DNA of 64,000 nucleotides from Portulaca oleracea (GCA_029582165.1 CM055876.1:16772501-16836500); one strand, 5' to 3'. Counted from the first letter of the stretch, positions 1 through 11,047 are shown. Numbers and translations: made by a program. The notes: generated by a model not told the origin, from the letters alone.

Positions 1-433
1 ATATACATCAAGGTTAGCTAAGAGGACCTTAATCCAGCTTGAAGCTACAAATGACATCTAAGGCAACCTTAAGTACGATGGTTTATTAAGCTCATGGTAG
101 GAAGCGTGAAGGACCTTGATGGTATTCTAGCTTACAAGGAGTTACTCTTATATATATATGAGGACATTGACGAGCTTAAATCACTCTCGGAGATAAAAGT
201 CCTTTATTGAGTAATCATCACTCACGGCAGTAGAGGACCTTATCAAGTGCTGTTCGATATTTTGCTTTATAACTCTAGATCCATACGTCTATTGAGGAAG
301 TCATCCAACGACGGATTCGAGTACATTGAAAGGGCTTTCCAATGGTTTTTGAATCTTGGAATACGGACAAGTATTGAAGGAGATATAGCAAGTTCTTTCT
401 AGAGTTGTATTTTAGAAAATCCTTGATGTTTTT

Positions 434-525
434 ATGATGTAATAAATGTAGAGCATGATGTAAGCCTCAAGGGCCTAACTTCTTGATTAGTACACGTGCA
501 AGGGGGCTTAGGATTACTATAAATA
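434..525 (+). promoter_or_regulatory. LTR-A promoter module (unit 1 as type copy)
   Basis: ATGATGTAA boxes lie at 434-442 and 455-463, 21 bp start to start. TATAAATA lies at 518-525, 63 bp after the second box start. A CACGTG core lies between them. The module recurs in almost every array unit. That it drives transcription is inferred from its place in an LTR; no start site can be read here. Confidence 0.7.
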
Positions 526-664
526 ATCCCCTTAGGCCTCTTGTAATTCATATCACATATCACATAATATACACAAATCAAATCAAAAGCTTTTGCTTTG
601 TTCTCTAACTCATGCTAGAATTTGAGTCTTCTTGAGAGGAGTCTCTTTGAATCTCTTCTTCTAT

Positions 665-685
665 TCTAAGATTGGCTATCTTAGA
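665..685 (+). other. LTR-A leader stem-loop (TGGC loop)
   Basis: TCTAAGAT (665-672) and ATCTTAGA (678-685) form an 8-bp perfect stem around loop TGGCT. The equivalent sites in two other LTR families pair with different bases but keep TGGC in the loop. Present in nearly all units. Confidence 0.6.
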
Positions 686-1043
686 TTAGTGATAGGAAGA
701 GTTGGAGGATCCTAGGAGTGGTGAATCTGTATCTCCTTAGAAGATCCCAAGCCATTTATGATGTATATTTGGTCCCAAATACACATCATGGGATCCAAAT
801 AGGAGCTTACTTTGAAAAGGAGCTTCAAGAACTCACGAATCTCTCACAAATGGAAGATTCTACCAAGGGTAATCAAGTACTTTGCTCTATAGTTCAAGAA
901 CCATAAAGCTAATGGGGAAGTCATCCTAGAGCCGATTGTTCTACATCCCAAGAGCTTTCATTTGGTTTTTGAATCTTGGAAATTGGAGAAGAAACAAGCA
1001 AGTTATTCAAGTTTTAGGGTAGCTTAGTTCATTTTGGTTCTTT

Positions 1044-1136
1044 ATGATGTAATCTTTTAATTAGATGATGTAAGCTAGATCCCTTGTATTTTCTTTCATT
1101 TCACACGCCAAGGGGGCCTCTCAATTAGTATAAATA
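1044..1136 (+). promoter_or_regulatory. LTR-B promoter module (unit 1 as type copy)
   Basis: ATGATGTAA boxes lie at 1044-1052 and 1065-1073, again 21 bp apart. TATAAATA lies at 1129-1136, 64 bp after the second box start. The sequence between the boxes differs from LTR-A while the geometry is kept. Confidence 0.7.
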
Positions 1137-1213
1137 GACGCCTAGGGTGCCTTGTAAAATCATTCATTCAATATATCAAATACAAATCAAACACACATGA
1201 TGTTGTTTTCTCT

Positions 1214-1230
1214 CTAGCTTTTTGTGCTAG
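1214..1230 (+). other. LTR-B leader stem-loop CTAGC/GCTAG (unit 1)
   Basis: CTAGC (1214-1218) pairs with GCTAG (1226-1230) across a T-rich loop, about 85 bp downstream of the LTR-B TATA box. Confidence 0.55.
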
Positions 1231-2311
1231 TTTTCGAATCTCTTTTGGGAGTTTTCGTCTATCTCTACTTCTAGCCTTTGGTTGGCATCCCTTGGTGGTG
1301 AAATGTAGAATTGGGCTTGAATATATCAAGGAGTTGTATGAAGATGTTATTATGATCGTTGAAGGTCATTCTTCAAAGATGGAACGTCGTATTACTATTG
1401 TCTTCATCATGAGTTACAAGCTTGTGAATCTATACTTTGAAGTTGAGAAGTTGAGAAGTTATTCTTTGAAGGTCATTCTTCAAAGGGATCTATGATGATT
1501 TCAAAGCATTTAACAAGAGAGTTTGTAATCTCTTCAAGGAACACAAGAGGAAGAAGCAAGTTGACGTGTACAATACTTTTGGAAAGATCTCTTATAAGAA
1601 GAAGGATGGGCTTAGAAGAAGAAGTGTTATGTAACGGTTTAGAAGAAGTTTTGTCTAAGTTTGAGGACAAACTTTTTCAACCGGGGGAGAATGATGTATA
1701 ATCGCCCAACTATATACATCAAGGTTAGCTAAGAGGACCTTAATCCAGCTTGAAGCTACAAATGACATCTAAGGCAACCTTAACTACGATGGTTTATTAA
1801 GCTCAAGGTAGGAAGGGTGAAGGACTTTGATGGTATTCTAGCTTACAAGGAGTTCTCTTATATATATATGAGGACATTGACGAGCTTAAATAACTCTTGG
1901 AGATAAAAGTCCTTTATTGAGTAATCATCACTCACGGCAGTAGAGGACCTTATCAAGGGCAGTTCGATATTTTGCTCTATAACTCTAGATCCATACGTTT
2001 ATTGAGGAAGTCATCCAAAGACAGATTGGAGTACATTGAAAGGGCTTTCCAATGGTTTTTAAATCTTGGAAAACGGACAAGTATTGAAGGAGATATAGCT
2101 AGTTCTTTCTTGAGTTGTATTTTAGAAAGTCCTTGATGTTTTTATGATGTAATAAATGTAGAGCATGATGTAAGCCTCAAGGGCCTAACTTCTGATTAGT
2201 ACACGCAAGGGGGCTTAGGATTACTATAAATATCTCTTAGGCCTCTTGTAATTCATATCACATATCACATAATATACACAAACCAAATCAAAAACTTTTT
2301 CTTTGTTCTCT

Positions 2312-2327
2312 CTAACCTTTGCGTTAG
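2312..2327 (+). other. LTR-A leader stem-loop CTAAC/GTTAG (unit 2)
   Basis: CTAAC (2312-2316) pairs with GTTAG (2323-2327). The other LTR types have CTAGC/GCTAG here, a compensatory change. It lies downstream of the TATA box, so it would be in the RNA. Confidence 0.55.
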
Positions 2328-2467
2328 AATTTGAGTCTTCTTGAGAGGAGTCTCTTTGAATCTCTTCTTCTATTCTAAGATTGGCTATCTTAAATTAGTG
2401 ATAGGAAGAGTTGGAGGATCCTAGGAGTGGTGAATCTGTATCTCCTTAGAAAATCCCAAGCCGTTTA

Positions 2468-2497
2468 TGATGTATATTTGGTCCCAAATACACATCA
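2468..2497 (+). repeat. Foldback at the start of LTR-B (unit 2)
   Basis: TGATGTATATTTGG (2468-2481) and CCAAATACACATCA (2484-2497) form a 14-bp inverted repeat with one mismatch and a 2-nt loop. It marks the LTR-A/LTR-B joint in each unit. It matches the TGATG...CATCA foldback at the start of the other LTR types. Confidence 0.8.
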
Positions 2498-3400
2498 TGG
2501 GATCCAAATAGGAGCTTACTTTGAAAAGAAGCTTCAAGAACTCACTAATCTCTCACAAATGGAAGATTCTACCAAGGGTAATCAAGTACTTTGCTCTATA
2601 GTTCAAGAACCATAAAGCTAATGGGGAAGTCATCCTAGAGCCGATTGTTCTACATCCCAAGAGCTTTCATTTGGTTTTTGAATCTTGGAAATTGGAGAAG
2701 AAACGAGCAAGTTATTCAAGTTTTAATCTAGCTTAGTTCATTTTGGTTCTTTATGATGTAATCTTTTAATTAGATGATGTAAGCTAGATCCCTTGTATTT
2801 TCTTTCATTTCACACGCCAAGGGGGCCTCTCAATTAGTATAAATAGACGCCTAGGGTGCCTTGTAAAATCATTCATTCAATATATCAAATACAAATCAAA
2901 CACACATGATGTTGTTTTCTCTCTAGCTTTTTGTGCTAGTTTTCGAATCTCTTTTGGGAGTTTTCGTCTATCTCTACTTCTAGCCTTTGGTTGGCATCCC
3001 TTGGTGGTGAAATGTAGAATTGGGCTTGAATATATCAAGGAGTTGTATGAAGATGTTATTATGATCGTTGAAGGTCATTCTTCAAAGATGGAACGTCGTA
3101 TTACTATTGTCTTCATCATGAGTTACAAGCTTGTGAATCTATACTTTGAAGTTGAGAAGTTGAGAACTTATACTTTGAAGGACATTCTTCAAAGGGATCT
3201 ATGATGATTTCAAAGCATTTAACAAGAGAGTTTGTAATCTCTTCAAGGAACACAAGAGGAAGAAGCAAGTTGACGTGTACAATACTTTTGGAAAGATCTC
3301 TTATAAGAAGAAGGATGGGCTTAGAAGAAGAAGTGTTATGTAACGGTTTAGAAGAAGTTTTGTCTAAGTTTGAGGACAAACTTTTTCAACCGGGGGAGAA

Positions 3401-3430
3401 TGATGTATAATCGCCCAGCTATATACATCA
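3401..3430 (+). repeat. Foldback at the start of LTR-A (unit 3)
   Basis: TGATGTATA (3401-3409) and TATACATCA (3422-3430) are perfect inverted repeats. They directly follow the G-rich tract ending at 3400, as expected for the first bases of an LTR. Confidence 0.8.
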
Positions 3431-5115
3431 AGGTTAGCTAAGAGGACCTTAATCCAGCTTGAAGCTACAAATGACATCTAAGGCAACCTTAACTACGATG
3501 GTTTATTAAGCTCAAGGTAGGAAGCGTGAAGGACTTTGATGGTATTCTAGCTTACAAGGAGTTACTCTTATATATATATGAGGACATTGACGAGCTTAAA
3601 TAACTCTTGGAGATAAAAGTCCTTTATTGAGTAATCATCACTCACGGCAGTAGAGGACCTTATCAAGTGCAGTTCGATATTTTGCTCTATAACTCTAGAT
3701 CCATACGTTTATTGAGGAAGTCATCCAAAGACAGATTGGAGTACATTGAAAGGGCTTTCCAATGGTTTTCGAATCTTGGAAAACGGACAAGTATTGAAGG
3801 AGATATAGCTAGTTCTTTCTAAAGTTGTATTTTAGAAAGTCCTTGATGTTTTTATGATGTAATAAATGTAGAGCATGATGTAAGCCTCAAGGGCCTAACT
3901 TCTTGATTAGTACACGTGCAAGGGGGCTTAGGATTACTATAAATAATCCCCTTAGGCCTCTTGTAATTCATATCACAAATCACATAATATACACAAATCA
4001 AATCAAAAGCTTTTGCTTTGTTCTCTCTAACCTTTGCATTAGAATTTGAGTCTTCTTGAGAGGAGTCTCTTTGAATCTCTTCTTCTGTTCTAAGATTGGC
4101 TATCTTAGATTAGTGATAGGAAGAGTTGGAGGATCCTAGGAGTGGTGAATATGTATCTCCTTAGAAGATCCCAAGCCGTTTATGATGTATATTTGGTCCC
4201 AAATACACATCATGGGATCCAAATAGGAGCTTACTTTGAAAAGGAGCTTCAAGAACTCACTAATCTCTCACAAATGGAAGATTCTACCAAGGGTAATCAA
4301 GTACTTTGCTCTATTGTTCAAGAACCATAAAGCTAATGGGGAAGTCATCCTAGAGCCGATTGTTCTACATCCCAAGAGCTTTCATTTGGTTTTTGAATAT
4401 GGGAAATTGGAGAAGAAACGAGCAAGTTATTCAAGTTTTAATCTAGCTTAGTTCATTTTGGTTCTTTTTGATGTAATCTTTTAATTAGATGATGTAAGCT
4501 AGATCCCTTGTATTTTTTTTCATTTCACACGCCAAGGGGGCCTCTCAATTAGTATAAATAGACGCTTAGGGTGCCTTGTAAAACTATTCATTCAATATAT
4601 CAAATACAAATCAAACACACATGATGTTGTTTTCTCTCTAGGTTTTTGTGCTTGTTTTCGAATCTCTTATGGGAGTTTTCGTCTATCTCTACTTCTAGCC
4701 TTTGGTTGGCATCCCTTGGTGGTGAAATGTAGAATTGGGCTTGAATATATCAAGGAGTTGTATGAAGATGTTATTATGATCGTTGAAGGTCATTCTTCAA
4801 AGATGGAACGTCGTATTACTATTGTCTTCATCATGAGTTACAAGCTTGTGAATCTATACTTTGAAGTTGAGAAGTTGAGAACTTATACTTTGAAGGACAT
4901 TCTTCAAAGGGATCTATGATGATTTCAAAGCATTTAACAAGAGAGTTTGTAATCTCTTCAAGGAACACAAGAGGAAGAAGCAAGTGGACGTGTACAGTAC
5001 TTTTGGAAAGATCTCTTATAAGAAGAAGGATGGGCTTAGAAGAAGAAGTGTTATGTAAGGGTTTAGAAGAAGTTTTGTCTAAGTTTGAGGAAAAACTTTT
5101 TCAACCGGGGGAGAA
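3401..5115 (+). repeat. Array unit 3
   Basis: 1715 bp. This is the first unit of the homogenised core, with gaatatgtatct at the LTR-A end. Its start hairpin is TGATGTATA (3401-3409) with TATACATCA (3422-3430). Confidence 0.93.
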
Positions 5116-6830
5116 TGATGTATAATCACCCAGCTATATACATCAAGGTTAGCTAAGAGGACCTTAATCCAGCTTGAAGCTACAAATGACATCTAAGGCA
5201 ACCTTAACTACGATGGTTTATTAAGCTCAAGGTAGGAAGCGTGAAGGACTTTGATGGTATTCTAGCTTACAAGGAGTTACTCTTATATATATATGAGGAC
5301 ATTGACGAGCTTAAATAACTCTTGGAGATAAAAGTCCTTTATTGAGTAATCATCACTCACGGCAGTAGAGGACCTTATCAAGTGCAGTTCGATATTTTGC
5401 TCTATAACTCTAGATCCATACGTTTATTGAGGAAGTCATCCAAAGACAGATTGGAGTACATTGAAAGGGCTTTCCAATGGTTTTTAAATCTTGGAAAACG
5501 GACAAGTATTGAAGGAGATATAGCTAGTTCTTTCTTGAGTTGTATTTTAGAAAGTCCTTGATGTTTTTATGATGTAATAAATGTAGAGCATGATGTAAGC
5601 CTCAAGGGCCTAACTTCTTGATTAGTACACGTGCAAGGGGGCTTTGGATTACTATAAATAATCCCCTTAGGCCTCTTGTAATTCATATCACAAATCACAT
5701 AATATACACAAATCAAATCAAAAGCTTTTGCTTTGTTCTCTCTATCCTTTGCGTTAGAATTTGAGTCTTCTTGAGAGGAGTCTCTTTGAATCTCTTCTTC
5801 TGTTCTAAGATTGGCTATCTTAGATTAGTGATAGGAAGAGTTGGAGGATCCTAGGAGTGGTGAATATGTATCTCCTTAGAAGATCCCAAGCCGTTTATGA
5901 TGTATATTTGGTCCCAAATACACATCATGGGATCCAAATAGGAGCTTACTTTGAAAAGGAGCTTCAAGAACTCACTAATCTCTCACAAATGGAAGATTCT
6001 ACCAAGGGTAATCAAGTACTTTGCTCTATTGTTCAAGAACCATAAAGCTAATGGGGAAGTCATCCTAGAGCCGATTGTTCTACATCCCAAGAGCTTTCAT
6101 TTGGTTTTTGAATCTGGGAAATTGGAGAAGAAACGAGCAAGTTATTCAAGTTTTAATCTAGCTTAGTTCATTTTGGTTCTTTATGATGTAATCTTTTAAT
6201 TAGATGATGTAAGCTAGATCCCTTGTATTTTCTTTCATTTCACACGCCAAGGGGGCCTCTCAATTAGTATAAATAGACGCCTAGGGTGCCTTGTAAAATC
6301 ATTCATTCAATATATCAAATACAAATCAAACACACATGATGTTGTTTTCTCTCTAGGTTTTTGTGCTAGTTTTCGAATCTCTTATGGGAGTTTTCGTCTA
6401 TCTCTACTTCTAGCCTTTGGTTGGCATCCCTTGGTGGTGAAATGTAGAATTGGGCTTGAATATATCAAGGAGTTGTATGAAGATGTTATTATGATCGTTG
6501 AAGGTCATTCTTCAAAGATGGAACGTCGTATTACTATTGTCTTCATCATGAGTTACAAGCTTGTGAATCTATACTTTGAAGTTGAGAAGTTGAGAAGTTA
6601 TACTTTGAAGGACATTCTTCAAAGGGATCTATGATGATTTCAAAGCATTTAACAAGAGAGTTTGTAATCTCTTCAAGGAACACAAGAGGAAGAAGCAAGT
6701 TGACGTGTACAATACTTTTGGAAAGATCTCTTATAAGAAGAAGGATGGGCTTAGAAGAAGAAGTGTTATGTAACGGTTTAGAAGAAGTTTTGTCTAAGTT
6801 TGAGGACAAACTTTTTCAACCGGGGGAGAA
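5116..6830 (+). repeat. Array unit 4
   Basis: 1715 bp and complete. It is very close to units 3, 5 and 6. The LTR-A promoter region has ggctttggatt where others have ggcttaggatt. Confidence 0.93.
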
Positions 6831-7726
6831 TGATGTATAATCGCCCAACTATATACATCAAGGTTAGCTAAGAGGACCTTAATCCAGCTTGAAGCTACAA
6901 ATGACATCTAAGGCAACCTTAACTACGATGGTTTATTAAGCTCAAGGTAGGAAGCGTGAAGGACTTTGATGGTATTCTAGCTTACAAGGAGTTACTCTTA
7001 TATATATATGAGGACATTGACGAGCTTAAATAACTCTTGGAGATAAAAGTCCTTTATTGAGTAATCATCACTCACGGCAGTAGAGGACCTTATCAAGGGC
7101 AGTTCGATATTTTGCTCTATAACTCTAGATCCATACGTTTATTGAGGAAGTAATCCGAAGACAGATTGGAGTACATTGAAAGGGCTTTCCAATGGTTTTT
7201 AAATCTTGGAAAACGGACAAGTATTGAAGGAGATATAGCTAGTTCTTTCTTGAGTTGTATTTTAGAAAGTCCTTGATGTTTATATGATGTAATAAATGTA
7301 GAGCATGATGTAAGCCTCAAGGGCCTAACTTCTTGATTAGTACACGTGCGAGGGGGCTTTGGATTACTATAAATAATCCCCTTAGGCCTCTTGTAATTCA
7401 TATCACAAATCACATAATATACACAAATCAAATCAAAAGCTTTTGCTTTGTTCTCTCTAACCCTTGCGTTAGAATTTGAGTCTTCTTGAGAGGAGTCTCG
7501 TTGAATCTCTTCTTCTGTTCTAAGATTGGCTATCTTAGATTAGTGATAGGAAGAGTTGGAGGATCCTAGGAGTGGTGAATATGTATCTCCTTAGAAGATC
7601 CCAAGCCGTTTATGATGTATATTTGGTCCCAAATACACATCATGGGATCCAAATAGGAGCTTACTTTGAAAAGGAGCTTCAAGAACTCACTAATCTCTCA
7701 CAAATGGAAGATTCTACCAAGGGTAA
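6831..7726 (+). repeat. Array unit 5, left part
   Basis: The unit is split in LTR-B by the element at 7727-12008. Its last five bases (7722-7726, ggtaa) are the left target site duplication. Confidence 0.93.
7722..7726. repeat. Target site duplication, left (ggtaa)
   Basis: Identical to 12009-12013. The uninterrupted unit has a single copy of this site. Confidence 0.93.
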
Positions 7727-8021
7727 TGATGCATAATTGATGGCTTATGCATCAAGGTCAACCATGGAGACATCTAATACTCACCTAGAAGGTAGAAGAT
7801 TTCAAGTCTCTCTTTTATCTCTCTACTTGGAAGGGATCAACTCATGCGGACGTATACTTTTGCTCCTTAATTCAAGGACCGTGAAGCTATCATAGAAGTC
7901 ATCCTAGAAGGGATTATTCTACATTCCAAGAGCTTTCATATGGTTCAAGAATCTTTGAATTTGGATGAGAATCCAAGGAGTTATTCATATTTGTAATATA
8001 GTTTAGTATATTGTTTTCTTT

Positions 8022-8113
8022 ATGATGTAAGCATTAGGATGAATGATGTAAGCCCTTAAGGGGTCTTTTCTTGAAGCTAGGTGACGCCTAAGGGTGGGTT
8101 GTAGCTATAAATA
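8022..8113 (+). promoter_or_regulatory. Promoter module of 5' LTR
   Basis: ATGATGTAA at 8022-8030 and 8043-8051 (21 bp apart), with TATAAATA at 8106-8113 (63 bp from the second box start). The geometry is identical to that of the array LTRs. Confidence 0.72.
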
Positions 8114-8189
8114 CCCTCCTAGGTGCTTGTAATTCATTCAATTCATTCAAGTCATTCACATTGAATTTTTCAAACACATGATGTGTTCT

Positions 8190-8205
8190 CTAGCATTTGT
8201 GCTAG
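8190..8205 (+). other. Leader stem-loop CTAGCA/TGCTAG
   Basis: CTAGCA (8190-8195) pairs with TGCTAG (8200-8205), about 80 bp after the TATA box. Confidence 0.55.
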
Positions 8206-8251
8206 GTGTTTTCGTCTCTCTTTTGTGGGATTGAAATATCCCTTCTTCTAG

Positions 8252-8270
8252 CTAAGGTTGGCATCCTTAG
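8252..8270 (+). other. Leader stem-loop CTAAGG/CCTTAG (TGGC loop)
   Basis: CTAAGG (8252-8257) pairs with CCTTAG (8265-8270) around ttggcat. It is equivalent to the stem at 665-685 in LTR-A but has different paired bases. Confidence 0.6.
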
Positions 8271-8702
8271 TGGTGAAAGGAAGGAAGTGGAGTATTCTTG
8301 GAGGTGGTGAATCGGTATCCTTCAAAGAATCTTCAAAAGCCATCAACTATCCATCTACCAATCGTCCATTTATCATCTAATTCGAGTGCTTCATCAAGAA
8401 TTCAACAAGAATTCATCAAGCATTCATCAAGAAACGTGTGATCTTCATTCTACACGTCCAAGCACTTGTTCGTCATCAACGTTCATCATTTGACATTCGT
8501 CCATCCATTGTTCGTTCGTTCATCATTCATTTTGTTCATTGTTTCCAATTGTTTGGTAACTTTCTTTCATAGTTCTTTTCATCCATTTCTATGCCATTTT
8601 GGTTCTTTGGAACTTTGAGATAGAGGATTCTTATCTTCGCTTTTAAAGATCCTTAGATTTTGTGTAATGAGATTGTTCCTTGGTCTCATTATGCATCAAA
8701 TT

Positions 8703-8714
8703 TGGTATCAGAGC
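8703..8714 (+). other. Primer binding site, tRNA-iMet
   Basis: TGGTATCAGAGC is the standard plant initiator-methionine primer site. It lies four bases after the 5' LTR. Confidence 0.92.
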
Positions 8715-9008
8715 TAAGGAGTTTGAATCTCTTAGTTCTTGAAACAATCTTTTACAATCTTTTCTCTCCCAGACGTTTCCCATCATACGTTTCCCATCAC
8801 AAAATTTCATTCATCTCTACATCACACGCCCCCTTGATAGTTCTTCCAAGAACTCATCAAGAACCCATCAAGAACTCATAAAGAACCCCAAGCTCCACAA
8901 AGAACCCAAAACCAAACCTACCCAAATCCGTCCCATACCCACGTCCCATCCGTGCTAACCTTCCTTCCATGAGTTTCTTGTGATCTTTGTGAATCAAGAT
9001 AGGTTCTA

Positions 9009-10281
9009 ATGGCGAGTGCAAGCTCTCCTACAAAGTCCTCTCCGTCGTCCTGGAAGATGTTGAGAAGATGAAACAAAGAATCAAGTATCTCAACAAACAA
9101 GTAGCATACTACATGCGCCTTCAAGATAGGGAGAATCTGAGGAAGTATCAAGTAAATCATCAAGTGGAGAAGGAGAAGAGGACGTTCCAAGAAGGAGGCA
9201 TGGACGTCCAAAGGAGGAAAGGTTCGACTTCAAAGTGGAGATCCCCGAATTTGTTGGTGATCTTGATCCGGAAGTTTATTTGGATTGGATACAAACCGTG
9301 GAAAGGGTCTTTGATCTCAAAGACGCGGAAGATGATAAGAAAGTCAAGTATGTTGCCCTAAAGCTACGAAAGCATGCGAGCATTTGGTGGACAAACTTGC
9401 AAAAGAAGCGGCAAGCAAAGGGGAAAGATAAGGTGCGTACGTGGGATAAGATGAAAAGAAAGCTCCAAGAAAAGTTCCTACCATCTAGCTACCTACGTGA
9501 CAACTACTACAAATTGCAAAGATTGGTTCAAGGAGGAAGAAGCGTGGAGGAGTACACAAAGGAATTTGAGCATCTACTTTGGAGGTGTGATCTAAAGGAG
9601 GACGAGCCACAAACTTTGGTACGTTATCTTTTTGGTCTTAATGATAGGATTAGGCACGTTGTGGAATTACAACCATACAAAACTTTGGATGAATTGAGCT
9701 CCTTGTCCCTTAAAGTTGAAAAACAAAGGAGAAATAAGGGGAAAGAAGTCTCAAGCCAATACCAAACTCCACAAAAAACGCCCCACCCTACGTCCCATCC
9801 AAACCCTCCACCATCCACGAAACACATTCCCACAAAAACTCCACAAAATCAGCCCCCATCCATCCCTAAACCTCACAACCAAGTGACCAAACCCATAGCA
9901 TCAAGAAGGTGTTTTCGATGCCAAGGGTTGGGACATTATGCTTCGGAGTGTCCAAACAAGCGAGTAGTGTCTTTGGTGGAATACCAAAGTGCTTTATATG
10001 TAGAGACGGAGTATGAGGAAGAAGAGGAAGTTGAGGTTGGTGCCAAAGAAGAGGAAGATGTAGTAGAAGAATATGTGGAAGGGCCAGATGAAGGAGAACT
10101 ACTTGTGGTAGAAAGGGCCCTGAATATCACAAATGTGCCAAAGGATCAACTACAAAGAGAAGCAATATTTCGCTCTCGTTGTACCATCCAAGGGAGAGTA
10201 TGCTCCTTGATCATTAGATGGAGGAAGTTGCACCAATGCCGCCTCTACAACAATGGTCAAGAAGTTGCAAATGGAGATTAG
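9009..10281 (+). pseudogene. gag: Gag polyprotein of TR-GAG-like element (frameshifted)
   Basis: Gag forms the retroelement particle and binds its RNA. The likely ATG is at 9009, at the same distance from the primer site as in the related element's ORF. That frame stops at 9069. The N-terminal part (EKMKQRIKYLNKQV, coiled-coil-like) continues in another frame from about 9044, and the main part is open from about 9235 to 10281. Numbered from 9235: capsid-type region 1-165 with DPEVYLDW, ASIWWTNL and SVEEYTKEF, typical of Ty3/gypsy retrotransposon Gag; a Pro/Gln/Lys-rich linker; a CCHC zinc knuckle with C226, C229, H234 and C239; and an acidic tract around 257-288. The end of this frame already enters the protease. 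At least two shifts affect the N-terminus. They could be real or sequence errors. Confidence 0.85.
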
Positions 10282-11047
10282 CCCACATCCCACACCCTAC
10301 ACAATACAATGGCTAAGCCTTGGGCGAGGCATCCGTGTGGATCAACGAGTTTTGGTGAGTCTTTCAATTGGAAAGAATTATCAAGATTCATTATGGTGTG
10401 ATATAGTTCCCATGGATACTTGTCATGTTTTGTTGGGAAGGCCATGGTTATATGATAGACATGTCATACATGATGGGAGGGCCAACACTTACACTCTCAC
10501 CATCAACCAAAAGAGGATCACTTTGGAACCTCTTGATCCACCATCTCGGCAAAAGGAGGAGAAACGTCATATTGTGTCAATCATGAAGATGGAGAATCAA
10601 GGGTATAAAGAGTATAAGGATCCTATTCTTACACATTTGGAGAAGAAAGAAACGGATCCAAGTATCCACCACCTTTTGAATCTTCCTATGAAGCATATCT
10701 TCCATGAGCATTCAAGAGCTATCTACTTGGATCAATTGGTTGAAAGGCCAAGAATTCGAAAGGAGGAAATAGCCCAAGTCATCAAGGTACATTGTTTCAT
10801 GCTAAATGACAAGGGTAAAGTGGTAAGAATAAATGAGAAGCAACGTGAACAGCCCACGTTCACGGTGGAGAAATGCAAGTTCAAGTCTTATGGCGTGCGA
10901 GGAAGAAAGTTTAAGAAGTTCATCAAAGGGATCTACGATGACTTCAAAGCTTTCAAGAAGAAAGTCTTTGTGAAGAAGGCAAGAAGGGTTGATTTTCCAA
11001 GTTTGAGGACAAACTTTTTCAAGCGGGGGTGTATGATGCATAATTGA
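10217..11047 (+). pseudogene. Retropepsin-like protease and C-terminal tail (frameshifted)
   Basis: This is the continuation of the Gag reading frame after a +1 shift at about 10216. A D-G-G-S sequence at the place of the retropepsin active site begins at 10217, directly after the shift. Counting from the first in-frame ATG (10253), PMDTCHVLLGRPW at residues 53-65 is the conserved C-terminal protease motif of this kind of element. The remaining ~160 residues are lysine-rich, have no domain I recognise, and run through the G-rich tract to a stop at 11045-11047 inside the 3' LTR. No reverse transcriptase follows. The shift separates the presumed catalytic Asp from the upstream Gag frame, so this copy probably makes no active fusion unless the shift is an error or is bypassed. 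Confidence 0.75.
11021..11033 (+). other. G-rich tract at polypurine-tract position
   Basis: AAGCGGGGGTGTA directly precedes the 3' LTR, where plus-strand synthesis is normally primed. It is not pure purine. The array units have AACCGGGGGAGAA at the same place. Confidence 0.7.

Larger units (their letters stand above)
1..1691 (+). repeat. Array unit 1 (left edge, partial)
   Basis: The window opens at monomer base 21. The unit keeps variants otherwise typical of the right edge (aaatcactc, gaatctgtatct). Its leader reads ctaactcatgctag, which breaks the usual CTAAC/GTTAG stem. Confidence 0.93.
1692..3400 (+). repeat. Array unit 2
   Basis: 1709 bp. LTR-A runs 1692 to about 2467, LTR-B from 2468 to about 3035, and the internal remnant from about 3183 to 3400. 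The LTR-A promoter has lost a few bases on both sides of its TATA box (2225-2232), so spacing here differs from other units. It mixes the core variant aaataactc with the edge variant gaatctgtatct. Confidence 0.93.
7727..8698 (+). repeat. 5' LTR of TR-GAG-like element
   Basis: 972 bp, from TGATGCATAA to TTATGCATCA. It contains the box pair (8022-8030, 8043-8051), the TATA box (8106-8113), two leader stem-loops and a low-complexity part rich in ttcatcaag and tcattc. Confidence 0.93.

Noticed and set aside
1292..1495. 67-codon ORF (and 62-, 69-, 71- and 87-codon ORFs) repeated in nearly every unit
   Set aside because: Conservation follows from recent copying of units. The ORFs overlap LTR and leader sequence and have no recognisable domain. 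Edge units carry replacements and stops.
8703..8714. Fragment of a tRNA gene
   Set aside because: Only the primer-binding match to the tRNA 3' end is present, at the expected place after an LTR; no tRNA fold follows.
9904..9960. Cellular CCHC zinc-finger protein
   Set aside because: The knuckle sits in a capsid-knuckle-protease order between a primer site and an LTR, so Gag is the better call.
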